A stretch of DNA of 64,000 nt from Poriferisodalis sp965226645 (GCA_965226645.1 CBDDDL010000001.1:248001-312000); one strand, 5' to 3'; numbered from the stretch's first letter, positions 1 through 11,066 are shown. The notes: a model not told the origin generated them from the sequence alone. A program made the numbers and translations.

Positions 1-1308
1 CCGCAAAACGTCGATGCCGAAGAGTCGGTGCTCGGGGCGATGCTGCTCTCGCGAGATGCCATCGCGCCAGCTGTAGAGCGCCTGTCGGCCGAGCACTTCT
101 ATGTGCCGGCGAACGGTGTCGTCTTCGATGCCGTTGAAGCGCTGTATGTGGCTGGCGAGCCGGTTGACTGCGTGACGGTCGCCGATCAGCTCGAGCGGTC
201 CGGCACGCTGACCGCCGCCGGGGGAGCGGATCGTCTGCTGGCGCTCGAGGCCGCGACGCCAACGCTCACGCACGTTGATCGCTACGCCCGCATCGTGGAA
301 GAGACGGCACTGCTGCGGCGGCTGATCTCGGTCTCAGCCGAGATTTCGGAGCTGGCGTACAGCCGGCCTCATGACACCGCTGCCGCCCTCGACCAAGCCG
401 AGTCGATGGTGTACAGCGTGGCCGAGCGCCGAATCGTGGACTCCACGCAGTCCCTGCGCGACCTGGTGGACCTCAGCTTGGATCGACTCGAAGAGCTGTA
501 CCAGCAAGGTGATGCGTTCACGGGTTTGGCCACGGGGTTCAACTCTTTGGACCGGATCCTGTCCGGGGTGCAGACGTCGTCGCTCATGGTGGTCGGTGCG
601 CGTCCTGCGATGGGCAAGACGGCATTCGGACTGACAATAGCGTCCAACGTGGCGTTGCAATCGCAACTGCCCGTGCTGTTGTTCTCGCTCGAGATGAACC
701 ATGCCGAGCTCACCGGCAGGCTGCTGGCGTCCGATGCTCGAGTCGATGCCACCCGAGTGCGCACCGGACAGCTCCACGCCGACGACTGGAACCGCATCAC
801 GCGAAGCGTGGGTCGTTTGGGCGAGGCGCCGATGTGGATCGATGACAACCCGAATGTCACGGTGACCGAGATCCGGGCCAAGGCGCGCCGTCTGCGCAGC
901 CGGCTCGGTGGTTTGGGGCTGATTGTCGTCGATTACCTGCAGCTCATGAATGGGCGTGCGAACGCTGAGAACCGCCAGGTGGAGGTGGCGGAGATCTCGC
1001 GCGGGCTGAAGATCCTGGCCCGCGAACTGGAGACACCGATCGTGGCGATGTCGCAGTTGAGCCGCAACCTCGAGTCCAGGAGCGACAAGCGTCCGATGCT
1101 GTCAGACCTACGCGAGTCAGGCTCGATCGAGCAAGACGCCGACATCGTCGTCTTCATCTACCGCGACGAGGTCTACAACGAGGAGACCACCGAGCGGGGC
1201 ATGGCGGAAATCATCGTGGCGAAGCACCGTAACGGCCCGACCGGCACGGCGCGGCTGGCCTTCATGCCGCAGTACACGCTCTTCGCTGACATGGCCTACG
1301 AGGGCTGA
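1..1308 (+). CDS. dnaB: Replicative DNA helicase DnaB (5' end cut by window)
   Basis: Hexameric 5'-3' helicase that unwinds DNA ahead of the replication fork and recruits primase. The frame is open from base 1 (PQNVDAEESVLGAML), the usual DnaB N-terminal start, so only a few codons are missing. Visible are the N-terminal primase-binding helical domain, the RecA-like domain with Walker A GARPAMGKT, Walker B (LIVVDYLQLM) and the DLRESGSIEQDAD motif near the C-terminus. There is no intein insertion, unlike many actinobacterial DnaB proteins. The small membrane-protein gene follows after 13 bases. Identification is secure. Confidence 0.97.
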   Translation, partial: PQNVDAEESVLGAMLLSRDAIAPAVERLSAEHFYVPANGVVFDAVEALYVAGEPVDCVTVADQLERSGTLTAAGGADRLLALEAATPTLTHVDRYARIVEETALLRRLISVSAEISELAYSRPHDTAAALDQAESMVYSVAERRIVDSTQSLRDLVDLSLDRLEELYQQGDAFTGLATGFNSLDRILSGVQTSSLMVVGARPAMGKTAFGLTIASNVALQSQLPVLLFSLEMNHAELTGRLLASDARVDATRVRTGQLHADDWNRITRSVGRLGEAPMWIDDNPNVTVTEIRAKARRLRSRLGGLGLIVVDYLQLMNGRANAENRQVEVAEISRGLKILARELETPIVAMSQLSRNLESRSDKRPMLSDLRESGSIEQDADIVVFIYRDEVYNEETTERGMAEIIVAKHRNGPTGTARLAFMPQYTLFADMAYEG

Positions 1309-1321
1309 GAGGACGACGGCA

Positions 1322-1531
1322 GTGTTCCTCGGCGAAGATCTCATTCCGTATCTGATCTTGGCCTTCGGTGCGGCGTTGACGGTCGGCAACGTGGCTGCGC
1401 TGGTACGACCCCGGCGCTCCGGGAGCGATGGCGACGCGCCGGTGCGGGCGTCCGCCCGACGGGCGGTGCCGCTGGCGCTCATCGGCCTCGTGGCGTCAAT
1501 CTGGTCGCTCGCGACACTGTTGAGTGGGTGA
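1322..1531 (+). CDS. Small two-helix membrane protein, unknown function
   Basis: Encodes 69 residues with two hydrophobic segments (about 7-27 and 48-67) separated by a short basic loop. It starts at a GTG preceded by GAGGA at a good distance, 13 bases after dnaB, so it is probably co-transcribed with dnaB. I do not recognise a family. Codon usage looks coding (GC-rich third positions) and the frame runs up to the tRNA-Gly gene on the other strand. Confidence 0.55.
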   Translation: MFLGEDLIPYLILAFGAALTVGNVAALVRPRRSGSDGDAPVRASARRAVPLALIGLVASIWSLATLLSG

Positions 1532-1532
1532 G

Positions 1533-1606
1533 TGGAGCGGGTGAGGGGAATCGAACCCCCGTTATCAGCTTGGGAAGCTGAAGTTCTGCCATTGAACTAC
1601 ACCCGC
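1533..1606 (-). tRNA. tRNA-Gly(CCC), CCA encoded
   Basis: Minus-strand cloverleaf with acceptor stem GCGGGTG/CACCCGC, a D arm, anticodon stem TCAGC/GCTGA with loop TTCCCAA (anticodon CCC), T arm GGTTCGATTCC, a T discriminator and a genome-encoded CCA at 1533-1535. It is the only tRNA in this window with encoded CCA. Confidence 0.95.
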
Positions 1607-1782
1607 GAAACGCGGGGCAGATCCTATTCACTGGGGCTTCGGGTTCCGGGTGGCGGTGCCGCCGCCAGCGTGATGCCGATCCGACTCCGACCTGATGCCA
1701 GTAAGGTCGCCGACCGGCGATTGCGAGGGCCCGAGGCCCCGTCGGATGCAGCATCTGTGAACTGCAACACCGGAGCACTGCG

Positions 1783-2361
1783 ATGATCCTGTCGGACCGG
1801 AGCATCCGTGAGGCCCTCGATAGCGGCCGTATCGCCATCGAGCCCTTGGCCGACGCGGCGATCCAGCCGTCGTCAGTGGACCTGCGACTTGATGCCACCT
1901 TCCGCGTGTTCCGCAATCACACCCGCAAGGTCATCGATGTCATCGAAGACCAGACCGATCTGACCGAAGAGGTCGAGGTCGCGCCGGGCGATGCCTTCAT
2001 CCTGCACCCGGGGGAGTTTGCGCTTGGTTCCACGCTCGAACGAGTGACCGTGTCCGACGACTTGGTGGGACGCATCGAGGGGAAATCGTCGCTCGGTCGG
2101 CTCGGCCTGCTCATCCACACCACAGCTGGCTTCGTTGATCCTGGCTGGGACGGCTACCTCACGCTCGAGCTGTCCAACGTGGCCAATCTGCCCATCACGC
2201 TGTACCCGAGCATGAAGATCTGCCAGATCAGCTTCATGGAGATGACGACGCCGGCCGAACATCCCTACGGCACCGAGCTGCTGGGGTCCAAGTACCGGGG
2301 CCAGCGCGGCCCCACCCCTAGCCGCTACCACGAGAACTTCCGCCCCCGCCGGCTGCTGTAG
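1783..2361 (+). CDS. dcd: dCTP deaminase, probably the bifunctional dUMP-forming type
   Basis: Converts dCTP towards dUMP for thymidylate synthesis. The 192-residue trimeric dUTPase-fold protein has the signature IEGKSSLGRLGLL with catalytic Arg/Ser, HTTAGFVDPGW and a nucleotide-binding tail KYRGQRGPTPSR. These C-terminal sequences match the actinobacterial enzymes that deaminate dCTP and also hydrolyse dUTP; that bifunctionality is inferred from family resemblance. A separate dut lies at 56.5 kb, as in mycobacteria. The 176 bases between the tRNA and the ATG should hold its promoter; I see no clear hexamers. Confidence 0.93.
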   Translation: MILSDRSIREALDSGRIAIEPLADAAIQPSSVDLRLDATFRVFRNHTRKVIDVIEDQTDLTEEVEVAPGDAFILHPGEFALGSTLERVTVSDDLVGRIEGKSSLGRLGLLIHTTAGFVDPGWDGYLTLELSNVANLPITLYPSMKICQISFMEMTTPAEHPYGTELLGSKYRGQRGPTPSRYHENFRPRRLL

Positions 2362-2406
2362 TCGAATCCCCGTCTTGCGCGGCTTTGTGCAGGGTGCCGC
2401 CCCAGT

Positions 2407-4584
2407 TCAGCCTTCGGAGGCTTCGAGGGCGTCGATGAGGTGGATGGAGATGTCGGCGACCTTGACTTCGTCTTCTTCGACACCGTGCCCCTTCACCCCA
2501 TCGTCGATCATGATGAAGCAGAACGGGCACGCAGTGGCGATGCGGTCGGCGCCGGTGTCGAGCAGTTCGCGGGAGCGCTCATCGTTGACCTTGGTGCCGA
2601 TTGTCTCTTCCATCCACATGCGTGCGCCGCCTGCACCGCAGCACATCCCGTTGGTGCCGTTGCGCGGCGCTTCCACGATCTCCACGCCGCCCAAGCTGCC
2701 AATGACGTTTCGTGGTGCGAGGTAGACGTCATTGTGCCGGCCGAGGTAGCAGGAGTCGTGGTACACGACCCGCTCCTCCAGTCGAGCGCCCGAGAGGTCC
2801 AGCCGGCCGTCGGCTACCAGTTCTTCGAGGAGCTGAGCGTGATGGATGACCTCCCAGTTGCCGCCGTACTGCGGGTACTCGTTGCGCAACGTGTTGAAGC
2901 AGTGAGGGCACTGGGTGACGATCTTGCGGACGCCCATGCCGTTGAGCGCAGCGATGTTCTCGGCCGCGAGCATCTGGAACAGGTACTCGTTGCCGGATCG
3001 CCGGGCGCTATCGCCCGTGCAGTTCTCGCCCGGGCCGAGGATCGCGAAATCGACCCCGGCGCGCCGCAGCAGCTTGGTGGTGGCGATCGAGACGCGGCGG
3101 TTCTTGTCGTCGAACGAGCCCGCGCAGCCCACCCAGTACAGGTACTCGTGTTCGAACGCGTCGTCGGGATCGACCACCTCGACGTCCAGCCCGTCCGCCC
3201 AGTCGGCTCGCTCGCCGTTGTTCAGATTCCACGGATTGGCGTTGTTCTCCATGCCTCGGAATGCCGCGCCGAGTTCTGCGGGGAACTCGCTCTCCATCAG
3301 CGTCAGGTACCGGCGCATGTCGAGGATCTTGTCCAAGATCTCGATGTTCACGGGGCAGGCCTCGTCACACGCCCGGCACGTCGTGCACGCCCAGAGCTCT
3401 TCGTGGGTGACGCGTTCGAACACCGAATGGGCCGACACTGTGATCTCCGCGTCGGTACCGATCGGGGGAGTCACCTTGCCGTGCTCACCCGTCGCCGCCA
3501 TGATCTCGCCTGTCTTCAGCACAATCTCGCGAGGATCGAGCGGCTTGCCGGTTGCATGCGCTGGGCACACCGCCGTGCAACGGCCGCACATGGTGCAGGC
3601 ATCGGTGTCGAGCAGCTGTTTCCACGTGAACTCGTCCACCTGGGACACGCCAATGGTCTCGATGTCCTCCGCCTCCATGAGGTCCGGCACCATCCGCATG
3701 GCGCCCTTGGGCCGCTCTCGGTCTCGCAAGTACATGTTCAGCGGCGACGTGAACATGTGTCGCAGCATCGTGATTGGCAGCATGACGAGGAATGCCATGA
3801 AGCACCCGACATGGGCGATCCACGCGGCTTGGTGCCATCCGCGAATGGTGCCGATGCCGTCGAACGCCGCCGACAGCGGGTAACCGACGAACGACCACTG
3901 CTCGTAGCCGGGCCGTCCATCGATGACGATGCGCATCGCCTCGGCGACAAAGCCGGTGATGCCCAGCGCGGCCAACACGATCAGGATGACCATGTGCTCG
4001 GGCCGTGACTTGATTCGGATGCGGTAGGGGCGCGCCACGTAGCGGCGCACTATGGCCCAAACGGCACCGGCCACGAAGATCACCCCGGCAAGATCGCCGA
4101 CGAAGCTGAAGCCCTGATACGTCGGACCCGACAGGAACTTGGCGGCCGGTGGGAGCTGATGGTTGATCTCGAGGGTGGTCGTGACAGCCAGCAGCACCAG
4201 GAAGCCGTAGTAGAGCAGCGCGTGCATGACGCCCGCTGCGGGGTCGCGCAACAGCGTTTTCATGAGCACACCGCCGCGATAGTCGCCGAGGCGGCGGCGG
4301 GCGTTGGTGACCGTCGTGGAGCGCCGGTCCGGGGCTCCACGCTGCCAGTTGCGGGTGCGCTGGGCGAAATTCCATGCCCCGTAGAGAATGAGTCCGCAGG
4401 TGAGGGCATAGAACGCGAACTTCACCCCGCCTGGCACGTTGCCGAACACTTCGCGATGCGCCGCGTCGGTGTCGTCGTGGTAGGCGAGAATCGCGGCAGC
4501 GATACCAGAGGCAGCGGTTACCGCCGCGAACGCGATGCCGATGCCCAGCACGAGCTGGTGCGGCCGGAGGGGTGGCTTCTTCAC
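2407..4584 (-). CDS. Membrane-anchored (Fe-S) reductase, HdrD/GlpC-like
   Basis: A 725-residue protein. The N-terminal third has several transmembrane helices of the nitrate-reductase gamma/HdrE type with histidines suited to b-heme binding. Then come two ferredoxin-type 4Fe-4S motifs (CTMCGRCTAVCP and CTTCRACDEACP) and two CCG-type domains ending in GMCCGAGGARMW. This is the architecture of actinobacterial Fe-S reductases such as Rv0338c. It probably passes electrons between a quinone pool and a soluble donor; the physiological donor is unknown. The ATG at 4584 gives a short charged leader before helix 1. It is transcribed alone. Confidence 0.85.
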   Translation of the reverse strand: MKKPPLRPHQLVLGIGIAFAAVTAASGIAAAILAYHDDTDAAHREVFGNVPGGVKFAFYALTCGLILYGAWNFAQRTRNWQRGAPDRRSTTVTNARRRLGDYRGGVLMKTLLRDPAAGVMHALLYYGFLVLLAVTTTLEINHQLPPAAKFLSGPTYQGFSFVGDLAGVIFVAGAVWAIVRRYVARPYRIRIKSRPEHMVILIVLAALGITGFVAEAMRIVIDGRPGYEQWSFVGYPLSAAFDGIGTIRGWHQAAWIAHVGCFMAFLVMLPITMLRHMFTSPLNMYLRDRERPKGAMRMVPDLMEAEDIETIGVSQVDEFTWKQLLDTDACTMCGRCTAVCPAHATGKPLDPREIVLKTGEIMAATGEHGKVTPPIGTDAEITVSAHSVFERVTHEELWACTTCRACDEACPVNIEILDKILDMRRYLTLMESEFPAELGAAFRGMENNANPWNLNNGERADWADGLDVEVVDPDDAFEHEYLYWVGCAGSFDDKNRRVSIATTKLLRRAGVDFAILGPGENCTGDSARRSGNEYLFQMLAAENIAALNGMGVRKIVTQCPHCFNTLRNEYPQYGGNWEVIHHAQLLEELVADGRLDLSGARLEERVVYHDSCYLGRHNDVYLAPRNVIGSLGGVEIVEAPRNGTNGMCCGAGGARMWMEETIGTKVNDERSRELLDTGADRIATACPFCFIMIDDGVKGHGVEEDEVKVADISIHLIDALEASEG

Positions 4585-4697
4585 GGTGACGAAGTTACTT
4601 GACGGCCCTCATCGGGCCGAAAACCGAGTGTGAGGTCGCTCGGATGCCGCACGAGCTGGGGGATACCACGTCGCGCGTCTGGGCGAACGATGTCCGG

Positions 4698-5129
4698 TCA
4701 GCCGTACAGCTTGCGGTTCGCCTTGCGGAGGCGGCCGGCGAGCTCGGTCAAGAGCTTGTGGGCAACCGATGGCGTGCTGTCGATAATGCCCTTCAGCGCG
4801 CGGCGCGACAGCATGAGCGTTTCCATGTCAGTGGAGGCCACGACCGAGGCGGTACGGGGGCCATCGTCAAAGAGCGCCATCTCGCCGATGGTCTCGCCGG
4901 CCCCGAGCTCGGAGACCTTTCGCCCGTTGCGCCGTACGACCGCGGTGCCCGACACGATCACGTAGGCGTAACCCTCGCTGACGCCCCTGCGGCCTTCCTC
5001 GACGAGATTGTCACCCGCCGTGAAATCCACCTGCTCAACAGCTCGCGCGATGTGCGTGAGCTCTTTCTTGCTGCAGTCAGAAAAGAGGTCGATCTCGCGC
5101 AGACTCTCCGTACGGTTGGCCACAGACAT
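4698..5129 (-). CDS. Stand-alone cyclic-nucleotide-binding domain protein
   Basis: A 143-residue single cNMP-binding beta-barrel of the CRP/CAP fold without a helix-turn-helix. The phosphate-binding cassette reads GETIGEMALFDDGPRTASVVA, containing the GE...R-(T/S)A core. C-terminal helices include the AGRLRKANRKLYG tail. A strong AAGGAG sits six bases before the ATG. Being DNA-binding-free, it probably senses cAMP or another nucleotide and acts on a protein partner; the partner is not evident from the neighbours. It is divergent from the PII gene across a 262-base intergenic region. Confidence 0.8.
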   Translation of the reverse strand: MSVANRTESLREIDLFSDCSKKELTHIARAVEQVDFTAGDNLVEEGRRGVSEGYAYVIVSGTAVVRRNGRKVSELGAGETIGEMALFDDGPRTASVVASTDMETLMLSRRALKGIIDSTPSVAHKLLTELAGRLRKANRKLYG

Positions 5130-5391
5130 ATCCCGCTCCTTGCCAGAGTGCCCGGTTGCACAGGGTCCCGCTCGTTACGGTCGGCCCCCCGGTTTGGGAC
5201 CGTTGCGCGCCCCGGATGTCAATACGGGCGCTGAGGTTAGCGGTTGTCGTCGCCCGCCCGGAGAACCAGCCGAGGGGCAATCTATTGGGACACTCGCTGC
5301 ATCTCTGCGAGCGGTGACGACTCGACGTGGTGCGTGCACGCGGTGGCGGGGCGTGAGACGCTAGGGAGCGACAGCCCGACGGGAGTGCGCA

Positions 5392-5733
5392 ATGGTTGCA
5401 ATGGTGACGGCGGTCATCAAGCCGCATCGGCTCGAGATGGTGCTTGAGGCCCTCCGCGACCTCGACATCACGGGATTGACGGCTTCGGAAGTACGCGGAT
5501 TCGGCCGCCAGGGCGGCCATACCGAGACGTATCGAGGCACCGAGTACCACGTTGATTTCATCCCGAAGGTTCGCATCGAAGTACTCGTCGCAGACGACTT
5601 GGCTGACCACGTTGTGGACGCCATCGTGGAGTCCACCCGCACCGAGCGCATCGGCGACGGCAAGGTCTGGGTTACCTCGGTGAACAGCGTGGTTCGCATC
5701 CGCACCGGCGAACGGGGCATCGACGCCCTCTAA
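5392..5733 (+). CDS. glnB: PII nitrogen regulatory protein
   Basis: A 113-residue PII family protein that integrates 2-oxoglutarate and ATP/ADP signals. It has the N-terminal strand (TAVIKPHRL), a T-loop with RGTEY whose Tyr52 matches the uridylylation/adenylylation site Tyr51, and the C-terminal DGKVWVTSV motif. GGGAG six bases upstream supports the ATG at 5392; an ATG at 5401 would give the more canonical N-terminus. The usual partners amtB and glnD are not adjacent, so it stands alone here. GlnB versus GlnK cannot be decided from sequence. Confidence 0.9.
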   Translation: MVAMVTAVIKPHRLEMVLEALRDLDITGLTASEVRGFGRQGGHTETYRGTEYHVDFIPKVRIEVLVADDLADHVVDAIVESTRTERIGDGKVWVTSVNSVVRIRTGERGIDAL

Positions 5734-5796
5734 AGGCCGAGCCGACGGGCGACGAGCCCTCACTACGAGTCGCCTCCTTTGGGCCCTGGCTCCGGC

Positions 5797-6564
5797 TCAG
5801 CGGAGATAGCGCTGCGAAGGATCGCGGCGCTCTGCCACTGCGAGGCCGTCGTTGAGTTCGTACACCATCGGCACGCCAGTCGGGATGTTGAGATCTGCGA
5901 TTTCGGCGTCGCCGATGCCGTCGAGGTGCTTCACGAGTGCGCGCAGGCTGTTGCCGTGGGCAGCGACCAGAACCGTGTGCCCCGCCGCTAGATCGGGCGC
6001 GATGGCGTCATGCCAGTACGGCAGCAAACGCGCCACCACGTCCGCAAGGCACTCGGTGCGGGGCAGCTTGTCGGAACTCAGCGCCGAATACCGGGCGTCG
6101 TCGTTGGGATCGAACGGATGGCCGCCCGGCATCGGCGGCGGGGGGATCTCGTAGCTGCGGCGCCACAGGTGGACCTGCTCGGCGCCGTGCAGCTCTGCAG
6201 TCTCAGCCTTGTTCAATCCTGTGAGGGCTCCATAGTGCCGTTCGTTGAGGCGCCAGTGCCGACGGACCGGCAACCACGCCCGCCCCATCTCATCGAGTGT
6301 CGTGTTCGCCGTTTGGATGGCGCGCCGCAGCAGCGACGTGTGCACGATGTCCGGCTCGATGCCCGCGCGGGTCAACGCAGTGGCAGCGGCGCGGGCCTCG
6401 GCCTGGCCCTCGTCAGTCAGGCCGACGTCCCACCATCCCGTGAATCGGTTCTCGAGATTCCAGCTGCTCTGACCGTGACGAAGCAGGACAAGTGTCCGGG
6501 CGTGATTTCGCGGGCCGCTGCGGTCGGGGGAGCGACCGGGGGTTTCGGCGTGTGCCGCGGGCAT
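5797..6564 (-). CDS. gpmA: 2,3-bisphosphoglycerate-dependent phosphoglycerate mutase
   Basis: Interconverts 3- and 2-phosphoglycerate in glycolysis. The 255-residue protein carries the phosphohistidine motif LVLLRHGQSSWN, the FTGWWDVGLTDEG segment, ERHYGALTGLNK and the second catalytic histidine in VLVAAHGNSLRALVKHLDG. About 24 extra residues precede the normal start of the family; no other ATG or GTG lies nearer the motif, so the first ATG is used. It diverges from dnaK. Confidence 0.93.
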   Translation of the reverse strand: MPAAHAETPGRSPDRSGPRNHARTLVLLRHGQSSWNLENRFTGWWDVGLTDEGQAEARAAATALTRAGIEPDIVHTSLLRRAIQTANTTLDEMGRAWLPVRRHWRLNERHYGALTGLNKAETAELHGAEQVHLWRRSYEIPPPPMPGGHPFDPNDDARYSALSSDKLPRTECLADVVARLLPYWHDAIAPDLAAGHTVLVAAHGNSLRALVKHLDGIGDAEIADLNIPTGVPMVYELNDGLAVAERRDPSQRYLR

Positions 6565-6742
6565 GGGGCCGCACGGTACCTCGAAGCTTCCGGCTGCAAT
6601 CGGCCGCGACAGCGTTGCGCAGGATCGAACAATCGCGGCACGCCGGGCGTTGCAATCTCAGCGTTCGAGCGCCCGGTCCGGAGAACAACTTTGCGCAGTT
6701 GGCACTGCGCTGTTGGCGCCGTCTTGCGCGATTGTTTACAAA

Positions 6743-6772
6743 GTTGCCAATGAGGCACTCAACATATATGAT
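6743..6772 (+). promoter_or_regulatory. dnaK promoter overlapped by a HAIR-like HspR operator
   Basis: TTGCCA (6744-6749) and TATGAT (6767-6772) are spaced by exactly 17 bases, a good housekeeping-sigma promoter. Overlapping it, 6743-6763 reads GTTGCCA-N7-ACTCAAC, close to the HAIR inverted repeat CTTGAGT-N7-ACTCAAG bound by HspR: the right half is near perfect, the left half degenerate. Repression by occlusion of the -35 region is the expected mechanism. GAAAGG at 6835-6840 is the dnaK ribosome-binding site. Confidence 0.72.
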
Positions 6773-6847
6773 TGCCAATGTCCATTCAGCATGTGGGCGG
6801 TTCTGCCATCGGCGACCGCCGCACAGAATCACTCGAAAGGCACAACT

Positions 6848-8658
<1,811 letters not shown>

Positions 8659-8662
<4 letters not shown>

Positions 8663-9444
8663 GCATTTCCGCGCAGCAGCGCAAGGCGGCTAATGCGGCC
8701 GCGGCGGCGGCCGGCGTCGATGCTGCCACTGCTGATGCCGCTGACGCCCTCAGCACCACCGTCGACGACCAGTCGGAGTCCGGCGACCCAGACGGCGACA
8801 TCGCGACCGTCGACGATCGGCCGGAATCTGAAGACATGGATGATGCCGTTGGCTCCAGCCTCGAGCCCGACGCGGAATCTGCCATTGCCGAGCTCACGAT
8901 GCAATTGGCTGCGGTGACTACAGAGCGGGACGACTATGTCGATCAGCTGCAGCGACTGCGAGCCGAGTTTCAGAATTTCCGGCGCAGGGTCGAGGCCGAT
9001 CGGCAGCAGCAGGTGTCATCGGGTGTCGGCCGCCTCGTCGACTCACTGCTCCCGGTTCTTGACGGCTGCGACGCAGCCGTCGCGCAAGGCCACGATGAGG
9101 TCGCTCCGGTCGCGCAATCCCTCATGGTGGCCCTGGGTAAGGCAGGACTTGAGCGGATCGAGGCGGTGGGAGTGCCGTTTGATCCAAATGAACACGAGGC
9201 TGTGATCGTCGAGAACTCGCCACCCGAGGCGAATGCCGCCAGCGCGGCCGCCAGCGCCGAGACCGATGTCTCTGGGGCGTCGCAGGGCGCACCCGAGTCC
9301 GGCCGCAACGACGATGCGACGGCCCACGATGACAACGGAGCGGACGGCGATCCAGCGCAGATGGTCACTGAGGAGCTGCGCAGCGGCTACCGCTTCGCCG
9401 GCCGGGTATTGCGTGCCGCAATGGTCAAGGTGCGCGCGGGGTAG
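8659..9444 (+). CDS. grpE: Nucleotide exchange factor GrpE
   Basis: Releases ADP from DnaK. The GTG start overlaps the dnaK stop (GTGA), so translation is probably coupled. The first 75 residues are an acidic, alanine-rich disordered tail. Then comes the long coiled coil (AELTMQLAAVTTERDDYVDQLQRLRAEFQNFRRR in part) and the beta-domain with GVPFDPNEHEAV and the GYRFAGRVLRAAMVKV end. An unusual alanine/aspartate-rich insertion of about 45 residues sits inside the beta-domain region, before the last conserved strand, making the protein longer (261) than typical. Confidence 0.94.
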
Positions 9445-9447
9445 GCC

Positions 9448-10527
9448 ATGAACGTGCAGCGCGAGTGGTTTGAGGCTGACTACTACGCCACCCTCGGCGT
9501 CTCGCCCGACGCCTCCGACAAAGAGGTCACTAAGGCATTCCGGAAGCTCGCGCGCACGCATCACCCCGATGCCGCCGGAGGCGACGAGGCGCGTTTCAAA
9601 GAGGTCTCGGCTGCCTACGACGTCGTCGGAAACGAATCCAAGCGCGAGGCGTACGACGAGGCACGCCGGCTGGGCCCCGGCGGCTACGGACCCCAGATGG
9701 GCGGATTCGCCTCGGGCCCCGGTGGATTCAGCATTCGAGTCGAGGATCTCGGTGACCTCGGCGGGATCTTCGGCAACCTGTTCGGCGCAGGCCGTTCTCC
9801 CCGGGGCGGTGCTATGCCGATGCGTGGCCGGGACCTCGAGACACGGTTGCGAATCTCATTCCGCGACGCGGTCGAAGGCGTCATCACCGAGGTATCGGTG
9901 CCCGACCCCTCGAACGGCGGCATGCGACAGGTCAAGGTGCGCATCCCCGTCGGCGTCGAAGATGGCGGCCGCATCCGCCTGGCGGGCAAGGGCGAACCAG
10001 GATCGGGCGGCGGTCCGAGCGGCGATCTCTTCGTCATCGTTGCCGTTACATCCGATCCGGATTTCGGACGCCAAGACAGCCACCTGACGGTGACGGTGCC
10101 TATCACCTATCCCGAGGCGGTCTTGGGAGCCGACGTGAAGGTGTTGGCCTATGACGGCGGCACGATCACGCTGCGGATTCCTGCCGGGACACCGTCGGGC
10201 AAGACGTTTCGCGTGCGAGGCCGTGGCGTCAAGACGAGGCGGGGCGCAGGCGACTTGCTCGTGACCGTCGAGATCGCGGTGCCGACCAAGCTGTCGGCAG
10301 CGGAACGAGTTGCAACCGAGGCCCTCGCAGACGTCGCTGACTTTGACACGAGCGCTGGTCGCCGTCGGCGTGCCCAGACCTCCGACACGCGCACCGCAGA
10401 TGCCCGCGCCGCTGACAACGGCGCGGCTGCGGAGGCAGGGTCTTCGACCAACCATGTAACGAGCACCACAGGGGGCACTGCACGCCCCGACGATCCGCGC
10501 ACAGATACCGCAGGAGCGGAGCCATGA
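9448..10527 (+). CDS. dnaJ: DnaJ-family co-chaperone lacking the zinc-finger domain
   Basis: Stimulates DnaK ATPase. The J-domain (residues about 11-70) has the HPD triad in THHPDAAG, followed by a Gly/Phe-rich linker and two C-terminal beta domains (VRIPVGVEDGGRIRLAGKGEPG and later strands). The CxxCxGxG zinc fingers normally inserted after the first strand are absent, and I find no cysteine anywhere in the protein. This makes it a class B, CbpA-like protein even though it occupies the dnaJ position of the dnaK operon. The last 60 residues are low-complexity. It overlaps hspR by ATGA. Confidence 0.9.
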   Translation: MNVQREWFEADYYATLGVSPDASDKEVTKAFRKLARTHHPDAAGGDEARFKEVSAAYDVVGNESKREAYDEARRLGPGGYGPQMGGFASGPGGFSIRVEDLGDLGGIFGNLFGAGRSPRGGAMPMRGRDLETRLRISFRDAVEGVITEVSVPDPSNGGMRQVKVRIPVGVEDGGRIRLAGKGEPGSGGGPSGDLFVIVAVTSDPDFGRQDSHLTVTVPITYPEAVLGADVKVLAYDGGTITLRIPAGTPSGKTFRVRGRGVKTRRGAGDLLVTVEIAVPTKLSAAERVATEALADVADFDTSAGRRRRAQTSDTRTADARAADNGAAAEAGSSTNHVTSTTGGTARPDDPRTDTAGAEP

Positions 10528-10943
10528 GCACCGAACCACGCCGCCGCCATTCGCCCGAGGAACGCAACCGAGCCCTGTATGTGATCTCGGTTGCTGCCGA
10601 GCTAGCGGGAGTGCACGCCCAGACGCTGCGCATTTACGAACGCAAGGGCTTGCTGGCTCCGGCACGGACGTCGGGCGGCAGCCGTCGCTACAGCGACCGC
10701 GACATCGCGATGCTGGAGCGCATCAGCGAGCTCACGAGCGAAGGCCTCAACTTGGCGGGAGTCAAACGCGTGCTGGAGCTCGAGGCACGCGTGGCCAGGC
10801 TCGAACGGCAGTTGGCAGAGGTACGCGACGAGGCAGCTGCGATCGTGGCTGACACGCATCGCCAGTACCGGCGAGACCTAGTGCCATTGCAGCCGACCGA
10901 CATCGTTGTCCGCCCGGGGCAACCGCCACGGTCCGGCCGTTGA
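10524..10943 (+). CDS. hspR: Heat-shock repressor HspR (MerR family)
   Basis: A 139-residue repressor that, with DnaK as co-repressor in known actinobacteria, binds HAIR sites upstream of dnaK and clpB. The MerR winged HTH reads YVISVAAELAGVHAQTLRIYERKGLLAPART, followed by GSRRYSDRDIAMLERI and a coiled coil. The ATG overlaps the dnaJ stop. HAIR-like sites at 6743 and 11025 support the assignment and imply autoregulation of this operon. Confidence 0.95.
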   Translation: MSTEPRRRHSPEERNRALYVISVAAELAGVHAQTLRIYERKGLLAPARTSGGSRRYSDRDIAMLERISELTSEGLNLAGVKRVLELEARVARLERQLAEVRDEAAAIVADTHRQYRRDLVPLQPTDIVVRPGQPPRSGR

Positions 10944-11024
10944 GTGATCTCGTTGCAGTGGCCGAATGACTGGGCTTCACGACTGGGCCTCGCTACTGGG
11001 CCTGAGCTTCTTCGACCTATGTAA

Positions 11025-11059
11025 GTTGAGTGTATAGCTATCAATTAAACTGCTATAGT
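11025..11059 (+). promoter_or_regulatory. HAIR-like HspR operator and -10 element of clpB
   Basis: 11025-11045 reads GTTGAGT-N7-TATCAAT, with the left half matching the HAIR half-site CTTGAGT in six of seven positions. TATAGT at 11054-11059 fits an actinobacterial -10 (TANNNT) and lies seven bases before the clpB ATG with no Shine-Dalgarno between them, which suggests a leaderless transcript. The region is markedly AT-rich against its surroundings. Confidence 0.62.
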
Positions 11060-11066
11060 AATCACC

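Noticed and set aside
1..1308. Intein in dnaB
   Set aside because: Checked because actinobacterial dnaB often carries one; the helicase motifs run on without any insertion.
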